Translations under genes and position numbers: made by a program
From: Vibrio sp. MEBiC08052
GTDB lineage: Bacteria; Pseudomonadota; Gammaproteobacteria; Enterobacterales; Vibrionaceae
Length of the DNA: 64,000 nucleotides
Assembly (NCBI RefSeq): GCF_001506075.1
Contig: NZ_KQ947475.1
Coordinates: 3,622,526-3,686,525 of the forward strand
Reading direction: 5' to 3'
In this document: positions 1 to 8,049 of the stretch, one piece after another
Layout: every line of letters starts with the position of its first letter
How positions within the stretch are numbered: the stretch's first letter is position 1
The notes under the pieces: generated by a model
What the model was told of the DNA's origin: nothing
The model's database searches: none
What the model saw: the letters and a program-made list of their open reading frames with translations, nothing else

Positions 1-1285
1 GTTTGGATACATTGACAATGGCTTTGTCTCCGACAAGGTGACTGAGTTCATCATTAATCGATTTGAAATGGTCAATATCCACGACGAGAAAGGCAAACGG
101 TATTTCATGAAGCAGCAGATCTTTGAGTTTGGCATCCAGCCAGCGGCGATTATGGAGTTTTGTCAGCGGATCGGTAAATACATCCTGTTGTAGTTGGGCA
201 ACGGTATTCTTTTGGTTTTCCGTTGTTTCTTTGAGTTCCCGATTTTCTATCTCTGACAGAATCAATTTTAACTGAAGTTCGAAGCGAGACAGCCGACGGA
301 GCTGAGTCGTGCCCAAATCGCCTATCGGAATCCGTTTCATCAGATCGACTTCGACCTGAAAAGCGCGCTTCTGACATTCCAGTGCTTGCTGATATTTATG
401 TTGGAGTTCATAAATATGACTGAGAACCTGATACAGATCTTTTTTCAATTCCGGATGGGTAAATGAAGCAATTTTCTTATTCTGACTGAGGAGCAGCATT
501 TCTGCGAGATGGACTTTCCCGATTTGGGTGAAGCAAAGCGCCAACTCGATTTTGATTAAGCACGAGAGTGACATCAGGTAGTTATGTCGAGTGGTATAAG
601 GGACTGAAGCAATAACCTGTAGAGCACCGGAAACATTATTTTTAGCAAGACAAATCCTTGCTTTGTATAATAGGATTTGGCCCGCCAGCGTTTTGTCACT
701 GACTAGTATACTGAGTTCCTCGCACTCTTTGATAAGCTGTTCTGCCTGCTTATAATTTTTAAGGTCGATATAGCAGGCGAGCATCGATATTTTATAGCGA
801 AGACGAAGCGCACGACTGTAGAGGGCATGATCAATACTATCGATTTTTTGATAAAAGCGCACCGCTTTAGCCGGTTCACCATAGCGATGGCAGAGTGAGC
901 CCATCCCCAAGACAGCCTGAGCGTATTCGTCAATAAAACCGTATTCAACAGCGAGGTTTGAAATAGCAATATACGCTTGTAAGGCGGTTTGATAGTCCCC
1001 GATTGCGATATAGCGTTCACTTAAACTGATTTCTATCGATAAGATTTTTTCAGCATCTTGTGGGAATTGCAGTAATGTTCGGGCGGCTTTGAGTTCCTCG
1101 ATACTTTGCTGGAACTGATTGAGTGATGCCCGGTATTCGGCACTGATAATATAACACTGGGCTTTTTGCCACGGTGTTGAGGCAATGTCATTTTTGACTT
1201 GTTCCCAGAAAGTGATGGCTTCTTCCCCACTGACCGCAGTGACATCAAGACCTGCATCTTTTACTTTATCGAGTAAGTCCTGCAT
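1..1285 (-). CDS. TPR-repeat diguanylate cyclase (GGDEF), 3' end cut by window edge
   Basis: About 428 codons are visible and the gene runs off the left edge. Residues 1-330 are helical, TPR-like repeats. A coiled-coil linker follows, then the start of a GGDEF domain with FTDPLTKLHNRRW and the metal/substrate segment VVDIDHFKSIND. The GGDEF loop itself lies outside the window. No signal peptide or membrane segment is seen, so this is probably a cytosolic enzyme making c-di-GMP in response to partners bound by the TPRs. The ATG lies 1 nt after the stop of the upstream gene on the same strand, which has the same architecture, so the two are likely co-transcribed. The domain call is firm; activity cannot be judged without the missing end. 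Confidence 0.85.
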   Translation of the reverse strand, partial: MQDLLDKVKDAGLDVTAVSGEEAITFWEQVKNDIASTPWQKAQCYIISAEYRASLNQFQQSIEELKAARTLLQFPQDAEKILSIEISLSERYIAIGDYQTALQAYIAISNLAVEYGFIDEYAQAVLGMGSLCHRYGEPAKAVRFYQKIDSIDHALYSRALRLRYKISMLACYIDLKNYKQAEQLIKECEELSILVSDKTLAGQILLYKARICLAKNNVSGALQVIASVPYTTRHNYLMSLSCLIKIELALCFTQIGKVHLAEMLLLSQNKKIASFTHPELKKDLYQVLSHIYELQHKYQQALECQKRAFQVEVDLMKRIPIGDLGTTQLRRLSRFELQLKLILSEIENRELKETTENQKNTVAQLQQDVFTDPLTKLHNRRWLDAKLKDLLLHEIPFAFLVVDIDHFKSINDELSHLVGDKAIVNVSK

Positions 1286-1286
1286 T

Positions 1287-2747
1287 TTACGACCCTTTCA
1301 GTGGTAATTCAGTGAGTTGATCTAATGTAAACGGGAAAGAAAGGATATCATGCAGCGAAATATCCGGAAGGTTGCCTGTCAGACCTTTTCTTCCCCAAGG
1401 ATAAATCTGAATCATCTGCTGCAAAATATCGAAAATCTGTTGAGCATTTTCACCGGTGTCTGCCAGTAATAGCCCGAGTCGGTCTGAGCTCAGACGGGAG
1501 ACAAGATCCTGTTTTGAACAGAGTGAATGTGTTAACTCTGTGCAGGCGTCGATATACCGAGGGGTCTCATGATAAATAATGATGACGGAATAGTTTGATG
1601 ACTTCAGTGCCGTTTTAAACAAAACCAGTTGTTCCCACCAGTAGGTTTCCGAAACGACATTGGTCAGGTGCTTCTCCGGGTCATATTCATATTGACCCCT
1701 GATCCGGTTGATGAGTTTTCTCGCTCTTTGTTCCAACTGTTTCTTTAATTTACGGACTTGGTCTTTGCTTTCCCGCTTGTTTTGAATGTTTAGCTGCGAC
1801 GAGGAATAGCTGCGGTAGCGCTTAAAAGCCGCTAATGCATTTTGATAATCTTCTTGCTGTTCAGCAACCAAAGATTGTTGAAAATAAACTAACGCTAATA
1901 ACTCATCATTGGCCGAATCCCGGGCTGCTTGTTCGGCTTTGGCGAGAAGTGCGACTGCTTCCGTCATATTCTGACGGAGCATTTCCAATCGGGCGCGGTT
2001 GATGTAGGAGTGTGTTTTTACCCAAGGAAGATTATTTGCAACTGCCAAATCATGTGCATATTGAGCCGCTTCTTCGGCATCTTCCAGACGTTCCAGTCCT
2101 AGCAATGCTAAGGCTCGAAAATCCCAGACCTCCGCAACTTCCTGAAGAAAGTTTTTGTCCTCCAGAACTTCAAGCGCGCCATCTAAAACCGTCAACATAT
2201 CGACATAACGGTTGAGCAGATATAAATCCCAAGCCCATAAGATTCTGGCTCTGCCTTCGAGTGATTCTTGACGAGTATTATTAGCAACTTTGACTGCCAG
2301 TTCATGGGTTGCGCAAGCGAGATGATATTCGTGAGTACTTCGCCAGATATTGCCGAGTCCGAGTAGACTCTCGATCAGAATATGGATGTCTTCTTCAAGC
2401 GTCGCCTGCTCTAAAGCATGAATCCAGTGTTGCTGGGCGGTATAAAATTTCCCTTCTTTCCATGAATGTAAAGCATGGAGGTGCAGAATTTCCGGCAAAT
2501 ATTCATCATTGTCGAGCTCGTTCTGAGTTGCCAGCGCTTCTTTGGCATAGCGGATTCCCTGCGCATGTTTTCCGAGTATCAAAGCACATCGGCACATGAG
2601 CATCAGGCATTGAATTGACCCCTCAGCGAAGTGAATTTGTCTGGAGCGTATCAGACACTGTTCTGCTTTAGACAGAACGTCTGCTGGCGCAATCTCGAAA
2701 CGGCGCTTGAGTTGCTCTATTTCAAGGAGATAAAGGCTTTTTTCCAA
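1287..2747 (-). CDS. TPR-repeat protein with degenerate GGDEF-like domain
   Basis: 486 aa, cytosolic. Residues 1-330 are consecutive TPR-like helical hairpins (for example AEEAAQYAHDLA). A basic coiled-coil linker follows at about 320-350. The C-terminal 130 residues follow the layout of a GGDEF domain, but the signature is lost: where an active cyclase has RLGGDEF, this protein reads RLSSDRLGLLLADTG, and the DxDxFKxIND segment is absent. It is therefore probably not a cyclase. It may be a sensor, scaffold or partner for the intact cyclase 1 nt downstream. The two genes look like an old tandem duplication. Family is clear; role is inferred. Confidence 0.75.
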   Translation of the reverse strand: MEKSLYLLEIEQLKRRFEIAPADVLSKAEQCLIRSRQIHFAEGSIQCLMLMCRCALILGKHAQGIRYAKEALATQNELDNDEYLPEILHLHALHSWKEGKFYTAQQHWIHALEQATLEEDIHILIESLLGLGNIWRSTHEYHLACATHELAVKVANNTRQESLEGRARILWAWDLYLLNRYVDMLTVLDGALEVLEDKNFLQEVAEVWDFRALALLGLERLEDAEEAAQYAHDLAVANNLPWVKTHSYINRARLEMLRQNMTEAVALLAKAEQAARDSANDELLALVYFQQSLVAEQQEDYQNALAAFKRYRSYSSSQLNIQNKRESKDQVRKLKKQLEQRARKLINRIRGQYEYDPEKHLTNVVSETYWWEQLVLFKTALKSSNYSVIIIYHETPRYIDACTELTHSLCSKQDLVSRLSSDRLGLLLADTGENAQQIFDILQQMIQIYPWGRKGLTGNLPDISLHDILSFPFTLDQLTELPLKGS

Positions 2748-3143
2748 ACTTAATTATTCCTTTGTTACGTCACTCCGACAAGTTACATTGATGAGCTTAG
2801 TTGAAATTATCAATGTGAGCGATTCTGGTCATAGTCTCCAGTCAAGGGGCATTTTACAGACTTATCTAATCGTTAAAATCATGTATTTGCATTAGCATAA
2901 AATATGCCAATAAGAGATAATTGCTGATAACGAATGCTTCAACTGTTTATTTTTCCTGTCTATACAGTCATTATCATAAGATGATTTTAAAAAGGTGAGA
3001 AATATTTCTGATCGATATTTTGACTGGTACAAAATTAAATGGATTACAAAATTAATTATACATGATTTTTTTTTGTACAATCTGCTATCATTGTTATACA
3101 TGTGTATTTTTTGTATAACTATTTGTATGACGGTGAGGACGGA
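2748..3143. other. Divergent intergenic region upstream of the photolyase operon
   Basis: Very AT-rich spacer between the minus-strand TPR gene and the plus-strand DUF523/DUF1722 gene. It carries the inverted-repeat operator described separately at 3074-3117. Apart from that no gene or RNA was recognised. Confidence 0.6.
3074..3117 (+). promoter_or_regulatory. Putative MerR-family operator/promoter of the photolyase operon
   Basis: TGTACA (3074-3079) and the inverted pair TATACA (3095-3100) / TGTATA (3112-3117), spaced 11 nt, lie just upstream of the first gene. TTGTAC with TATACA 16 nt downstream could serve as -35 and -10. From memory, light-responsive MerR regulators of the LitR/CarH/PplR type use TGTACA-type inverted repeats of similar spacing. 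The operon encodes a MerR protein, so autoregulation is plausible. No binding data are implied. Confidence 0.5.
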
Positions 3144-4103
3144 ATGATGGAAACGAAAATCCCAGTTGGTGTGAGTAGTTGTGTGACAGGTCAACAGGTT
3201 CGTTTTGACGGTGGGCATAAGAAAAGCCATTTTGTGATGGGTGAACTGGTACCATTTTGTGAGTTTATTCCGATTTGTCCTGAAGTCGGTGCTGGCATGT
3301 CAACTCCCAGACCAACCATCCGTCAGTATGAGAAGCATGGTGTGATTCGGTTAGTGGAAACGAAAAACGACACGGTTGATTATACCGAACAAATGGCAAA
3401 GTTTACCGACAGAGCGCTTCAGGAGATCGGTCAGTTTCAACAACCGTTGTGTGGTTATGTGGTTGCGGCTAAATCACCGACCTGCGGGATGAAGCAAGTG
3501 AAGATTTATCATGACGGGGGCGTTCGTAAAGAGGGGGTCGGCTTATATACACAGAAGCTGATGGCGACCATGCCTTGGTTGCCGGTTGAGGAAGATGGCC
3601 GCCTGAATGACCCGAACTTGCGTGAGAACTTTATTTTGCGTGTTTTTTGTCTGCATGATCTCTATCAGTCGGTCGGTAATGACCCGACACCGGCCAATTT
3701 GGTTGCGTTTCACAGTCGCTATAAGTTTACGCTTATGGCTCATCGCCCGGATGCTTATCGCTCGCTCGGAAGAATGGTTGCCCATATGGGTGATAAAACA
3801 CCGACAGCATTTTTTGAACAGTACCGGTTGGCACTGATGCAAGCATTAGCCAAACCTGCCAGCCGAAAAAATAGCACCAATGTGTTGATGCATTTCCAAG
3901 GATATTTCAAGCGGCAGCTCAAACCGGATCAAAAAGCAGAGCTGACACGCATCATTCACGAATATCGTCAAGGACTTGTCCCATTACTGGTGCCGGTCAC
4001 ACTGATTCAACATTATCTGACGCTTTACCCGAATCCTTATTTGGCACAACAGCATTATCTAAATCCTTACCCACAAGCATTGAAGTTACGTTATGGACTC
4101 TAA
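3144..4103 (+). CDS. DUF523-DUF1722 (YbgA-type) protein
   Basis: 319 aa from the chosen start. The N-terminal DUF523 half begins IPVGVSSCVTGQQVRFDGGH and contains CPEVGAGM and SPTCGMKQVK with conserved cysteines. The C-terminal DUF1722 half spans about residues 180-310 (FHSRYKFTLMAHRPD). The family is often found beside photolyase genes and its biochemical role is not established. A start 42 nt further upstream is possible, but the ATG at 3144 follows GTGAGGACGG as a Shine-Dalgarno. The 3' end overlaps the MerR gene by 11 nt, so the two are translationally coupled, with the photolyase gene next. Confidence 0.85.
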   Translation: MMETKIPVGVSSCVTGQQVRFDGGHKKSHFVMGELVPFCEFIPICPEVGAGMSTPRPTIRQYEKHGVIRLVETKNDTVDYTEQMAKFTDRALQEIGQFQQPLCGYVVAAKSPTCGMKQVKIYHDGGVRKEGVGLYTQKLMATMPWLPVEEDGRLNDPNLRENFILRVFCLHDLYQSVGNDPTPANLVAFHSRYKFTLMAHRPDAYRSLGRMVAHMGDKTPTAFFEQYRLALMQALAKPASRKNSTNVLMHFQGYFKRQLKPDQKAELTRIIHEYRQGLVPLLVPVTLIQHYLTLYPNPYLAQQHYLNPYPQALKLRYGL

Positions 4104-4956
4104 AGAAAAACGTTATGCAATTCGTGAAGTCTCCGCGATCACCGGTGTAAAACCAGTGACGCTAAGAGCATGGCAGCGCCGCTACCATTTGGTCGAACCG
4201 AGGAGAACAGAAAAAGGGCACCGATTATATAGTGAACAAGATATTCAGCAGATTCAGCAGATTCAGAGTTGGCTGGCGAAAGGGATTTCGATTGGTAATG
4301 TCGCGCAACTGCTTCAAGCGACAAATACGTCGGATCTTGAGCCTTCCGGTTCCGGGGGATTGGAAGAGTGTGAGTCATTCCTTTCCGCATTGGCTCAGTT
4401 GAATCGGGGTAAAGCTGAAGCGGTCATGGTGGCGGTATTGAAAAACTATCCGCTGGAGATTGTCAGACAGCAATTTGTGATTCCGGTCGATGAGGCGCTG
4501 CTGCGGATGAAAAGTTCCCGGCAATCGATTCAGCGTGGGTTGTTTCAGTCAATGCTGATAGGGCAGTTTGCCTGGATGATCACGACAGCAAACCGGGCCA
4601 GCCATCTGGGGAAATGTCTCTGTGTCAGCCTTGATCCTGTGGGCAGCATCTGGGCATGGCTGCATGCGTTGCAGATTGCCGAACAGGGATATTTTACTGC
4701 ATTACTCGATGGTGTCGAGGAACTGTCCGGACTGCTTGATCACGCCAACGAAGGGACATTTCAGCGGATTGATTTTTTTTCTAATCGAGCCTTGACGGGC
4801 AAACAGCAGCAAGTGATTCGTCAGCTACAGCAATCACAAGAGCAGGACGCTGATTTACCTGAACAGATGCGACAACAGGGAAAAGAATTGCGAGGACAGA
4901 CACCGCTGGTCGTGACCTGTGATGGTCTGTTACAACCATTCGACAGCGAAGCATGA
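4093..4956 (+). CDS. MerR-family regulator of the photolyase operon (LitR/CarH-related architecture)
   Basis: 287 aa. The N-terminal MerR winged helix is clear (YAIREVSAITGVKPVTLRAW, then RYHLVEPRRTEKGHRLYSEQD). A C-terminal region of about 190 residues has the size of the helical plus Rossmann modules of B12-dependent photoreceptors. I do not see the ExxxDxH cobalamin-binding motif of CarH/LitR, so it may not sense light through B12. It overlaps the upstream gene by 11 nt and lies 54 nt before phrB. It probably controls its own operon through the inverted repeats at 3074-3117. Family call is firm; signal unknown. Confidence 0.85.
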   Translation: MDSKEKRYAIREVSAITGVKPVTLRAWQRRYHLVEPRRTEKGHRLYSEQDIQQIQQIQSWLAKGISIGNVAQLLQATNTSDLEPSGSGGLEECESFLSALAQLNRGKAEAVMVAVLKNYPLEIVRQQFVIPVDEALLRMKSSRQSIQRGLFQSMLIGQFAWMITTANRASHLGKCLCVSLDPVGSIWAWLHALQIAEQGYFTALLDGVEELSGLLDHANEGTFQRIDFFSNRALTGKQQQVIRQLQQSQEQDADLPEQMRQQGKELRGQTPLVVTCDGLLQPFDSEA

Positions 4957-5010
4957 TATCGCTAATTAATTGATATCATTAAAAACTGAGGGATCATAAG
5001 GGGAGTAAGC

Positions 5011-6447
5011 ATGAAGCTGGTTTGGTTCAGACGTGATTTGAGAACGGTTGATCATACGGCGCTGAATGAGGCAATCGGCAGTGGAGAGCCGGTTTGTGCT
5101 ATTTTTGTTGCCACACCGGAACAGTGGCGGCAACATGATATGGCACCGATGCAGGCTGATTTGATTGCACGGCGTTTGCCGGTGATTGGTGATGAACTTC
5201 GGCAATTGAATGTGCCTTTATACTATCGGGAAGTGAATGATTTTGCTGAGAGTGTTGAGACGGTTGCGGATTTGGCCCGGCAACTGCAGGCAAATGCGGT
5301 TTTCGTCAATATTGAATATGAACTCAATGAGCAGCGGCGAGATCAAAAACTCAAGCAGTGTTTACAACAGCATGGCATTGCTTATCAGGCATTTCATGAT
5401 AAATGTTTATTCTCACCCGGGCAGGTTTTAACCAAGCAAGGGGAATTCTTTAAAGTTTTTACGCCCTTTCGCAAAGCTTGGCAAGCACAGTTCACTATAC
5501 CTTCCGTGGTCGCGCCCTCATCGGCCGCAAAGGTACCATCGTCAAAGGTACCATCACATGATGCAGTTGATCTGAATGACGTTTGTGAGCCTTTTTCTTA
5601 TCCGCGAGAGTCCAGCCATGCATGGCCGGTAACAACTCATGAGATTCGTGACCGACTCCGGGCTTTTTGCCGAGAGCGGGTCGATGTTTACCATCAACAG
5701 CGTGATTTCCCGGCACTGACCGCAACCAGTGAATTATCTCCGTATCTGGCCATTGGGGCGTTATCGGTACGTCAGTGTCTGGCAAGGCTGTATCAGACGT
5801 CAGAACATGGCCGTTTATCTGCAGGGGCCGAGTCTTGGTTAAATGAACTGATCTGGCGAGAGTTTTATCAGCATTTAATCGCTTTTCACCCCTTACTGTG
5901 CCAAGGCAAAAGTTTTCATCCTTGGGGGGAACAACTGCGTTGGCATGATACATCAGAAGCCCTGACGCGTTGGCAGCAGGGAATGACTGGTTATCCGATC
6001 GTTGATGCCGCGATGAGACAGTTGAACCAGACCGGATGGATGCACAATCGCCTGAGAATGGTGGTGGCGAGTTTCTTGACCAAAGATCTGCACATTGACT
6101 GGCGAGAAGGCGAGCGTTATTTCATGAGTCGGTTGATTGACGGTGATTTTGCCGCCAATAACGGCGGATGGCAGTGGTCTGCATCGACGGGATGCGACGG
6201 TCAGCCTTATTTTCGGATTTTTAATCCGGTCTCTCAAGGGAAAAAATTTGATCCGGATGGTGAGTTTGTGCGCAAGTGGGTGCCGGAGCTTGAGCCGGTA
6301 TCAAACAAATGGATTCAAGAGCCTTGGCGTGATCTATCTGTGAATTATATGTCATATCCTCAGCCAATCGTTGATCATCAGGTCGAAAGAAAGCTAACCT
6401 TGTCCCTTTATCAAACAGCAAAGGATAACTGCTGCCATGATTCGTAA
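5011..6447 (+). CDS. phrB: Deoxyribodipyrimidine (CPD) photolyase
   Basis: 478 aa, close to the 472 aa of E. coli PhrB. It repairs cyclobutane pyrimidine dimers with blue light, using FADH- and an antenna chromophore. Visible features: the N-terminal Rossmann start LVWFRRDLRTVDHTAL; FAD-domain segments ELIWREFYQHL, GMTGYPIVDAAMRQL and TGWMHNRLRM; and DGDFAANNGGWQWSASTGCD, which holds the asparagine that contacts FAD N5 and tryptophans of the electron-transfer chain. The third gene of the DUF523/MerR operon, it overlaps the next gene by 11 nt. A short stretch around residues 165-185 repeats VPSSKVPS, a linker insertion. Assignment is secure. Confidence 0.96.
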   Translation: MKLVWFRRDLRTVDHTALNEAIGSGEPVCAIFVATPEQWRQHDMAPMQADLIARRLPVIGDELRQLNVPLYYREVNDFAESVETVADLARQLQANAVFVNIEYELNEQRRDQKLKQCLQQHGIAYQAFHDKCLFSPGQVLTKQGEFFKVFTPFRKAWQAQFTIPSVVAPSSAAKVPSSKVPSHDAVDLNDVCEPFSYPRESSHAWPVTTHEIRDRLRAFCRERVDVYHQQRDFPALTATSELSPYLAIGALSVRQCLARLYQTSEHGRLSAGAESWLNELIWREFYQHLIAFHPLLCQGKSFHPWGEQLRWHDTSEALTRWQQGMTGYPIVDAAMRQLNQTGWMHNRLRMVVASFLTKDLHIDWREGERYFMSRLIDGDFAANNGGWQWSASTGCDGQPYFRIFNPVSQGKKFDPDGEFVRKWVPELEPVSNKWIQEPWRDLSVNYMSYPQPIVDHQVERKLTLSLYQTAKDNCCHDS

Positions 6448-7339
6448 TCTGCTGTTGGCATTTGTGATGTGTTGTCTGAGTCTACCGATTCAGGCCAAAA
6501 CCTATCCTTTCCCTCCTCAGGGAAGTCGTATTGTCGGCAACATTGTTTATCATGAGGTACAAAAGGGCGAAACGGTCGCGAACATCGCGGATGCTTACAA
6601 TGTGGGTTTTTTGAACATGATGGAAGCAAACCCCGGTGTCGATCCGTTTTTACCGCAAGTCGGGCACGTGATGACGATTCCGGCGCGAACCATTTTACCG
6701 GATGTCCCTTGGCAAGGGATTGTGGTGAATCTGGCGGAGCTAAGACTTTATTATTTTGAACCCAAAAAGCGTCTGGTTCATATCTTCCCTGTCGGCATTG
6801 GCCGAATCGGACGCGATACACCGGAAATGGAAACCAAAATTAGCCAGAAACGTCCCAACCCGACTTGGACACCTCCTCAGTCAATCCGGGCTGAGTATCG
6901 TAAGAAAGGAGTCGAGTTGCCAGCGATCATCCCTGCGGGGCCCGAAAACCCGCTGGGTTTATTTGCATTGCGGCTGGCTTACGGAGCCGGTGATTACCTG
7001 ATCCATGGGACGAATAAAGACTTCGGCATCGGGCTGCGGGTGAGTGCCGGTTGCATTCGGATGAATCCGAAGGACATCGATTGGTTATTCCACCATGTGA
7101 ATGTGGGAGAGAAAGTTCGGGTTATTGATGAACCGGTCAAAGTATCCCTTGAACCGGATCGCTCGGTGTTTGTCGAGGCTCATGAACCTCTGACACGCAG
7201 TAACGGTAGTAAGAAAGCGCTGGCTTTGCCGCAGGAATTGGTTTGGTGGATGGCGGAGTTTCACCATTCCGATCAGAAAGCCAAAGCGGCATTGGTCAGT
7301 AAAAATGGGATACCGATTGAGGTTGTCAAAGCGCAGTAG
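6437..7339 (+). CDS. L,D-transpeptidase (ErfK/YbiS family) with LysM domain
   Basis: 300 aa, periplasmic. Signal peptide residues 1-20 end at IQA. A LysM-like domain (VQKGETVANIADAYNVG, about 40-85) precedes the YkuD catalytic domain. Catalytic residues are visible: H190 in IHGTN, and S203-x-G-C206-x-R208 in SAGCIRM. Homologues cross-link peptidoglycan or attach Lpp to diaminopimelate. The reading frame overlaps phrB by 11 nt, so it shares that operon. The next gene, convergent, encodes an Lpp-type lipoprotein ending in lysine, which suggests it is an Lpp-anchoring enzyme. That substrate is an inference from context. Confidence 0.93.
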   Translation: MIRNLLLAFVMCCLSLPIQAKTYPFPPQGSRIVGNIVYHEVQKGETVANIADAYNVGFLNMMEANPGVDPFLPQVGHVMTIPARTILPDVPWQGIVVNLAELRLYYFEPKKRLVHIFPVGIGRIGRDTPEMETKISQKRPNPTWTPPQSIRAEYRKKGVELPAIIPAGPENPLGLFALRLAYGAGDYLIHGTNKDFGIGLRVSAGCIRMNPKDIDWLFHHVNVGEKVRVIDEPVKVSLEPDRSVFVEAHEPLTRSNGSKKALALPQELVWWMAEFHHSDQKAKAALVSKNGIPIEVVKAQ

Positions 7340-7425
7340 CCAACTGAGGCAATTCAGCTCAGTGAGAGGATTTCTGTGGGTGCGAAGGAGAGACAGAGCC
7401 CTCGAAAGTACAGCCGCTGATAAAA

Positions 7426-7451
7426 TTCAGGGCAACTGATGTTGCCCTGAA
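7426..7451 (-). terminator. Intrinsic terminator for the lpp-like gene, possibly bidirectional
   Basis: A perfect 11-bp stem (TTCAGGGCAAC / GTTGCCCTGAA) with loop TGAT. On the minus strand it is followed by TTTT. It sits between the convergent L,D-transpeptidase and lipoprotein genes. Confidence 0.8.
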
Positions 7452-7472
7452 TTGATATCGAAAAGAGGGGGG

Positions 7473-7742
7473 TTATTTAGTGTAAGACTGGGCAATATGA
7501 TCGATACGTTCATTCGCTCTTTGTGCTTCTTCCCGTACCGCATTGACAGAGTCTGAAGTCTGATCGATTTTATCGCTAAGCATCATCTGACTGCTTTTTA
7601 GGGAAGCGACTTGGTCACTTAATTTGCTGACTTGGTTGCTCAGCTCATCCATTTTTGCCGTAGTTGCACTATCTGTGCTAGAGGCACACCCGGAAAGAAA
7701 GACAACACCTGACGCTGCTACTGCCAAAAATACTTTGTTCAT
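7473..7742 (-). CDS. lpp: Lpp-like major outer-membrane (Braun-type) lipoprotein
   Basis: 89 aa. The signal sequence and lipobox LSGC put the lipidated cysteine at residue 19. The rest is a heptad-repeat coiled coil (MDELSNQVSKLSDQVASLKS and onward), as in trimeric Lpp. It ends SYTK; the C-terminal lysine is the position attached to peptidoglycan in E. coli Lpp (YRK). It probably tethers the outer membrane to the cell wall. It faces the L,D-transpeptidase gene and has its own terminator. Longer than E. coli Lpp (78 aa), within the range of vibrio homologues. Confidence 0.88.
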   Translation of the reverse strand: MNKVFLAVAASGVVFLSGCASSTDSATTAKMDELSNQVSKLSDQVASLKSSQMMLSDKIDQTSDSVNAVREEAQRANERIDHIAQSYTK

Positions 7743-8049
7743 TATGAACTCCTTGATTGTTCCTTCGGATCAAAGTCACTTGCTTTCCATCATTTTGACG
7801 ATACGACGGCAACAAGCAGTATGTTTTATGATTGTAGCACTGAAACAGACAATGAAAAGTCAGAGGAAAATAAGAAATATGAAAAACTTATGAGAAAATT
7901 ATCTCGACTCCGCTGATTTTTACCCGCAACCGCAGATGTCTTTTTCTATTCACCTTCGGGGAATTGCGTTATGATAGCGCGTTTCATTCAGTCCCCCCCT
8001 GTTTATTGGGGATAGACATTGATTTAGTCACAAATAATTGGAGACTCCT
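7743..8049. other. Divergent promoter region between lpp-like gene and RNA helicase
   Basis: About 300 nt that must hold the promoters of both flanking genes. No RNA motif or further gene was recognised. A long 5' leader is possible for the helicase, as is common for DEAD-box genes, but nothing in the sequence proves it. Confidence 0.4.
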
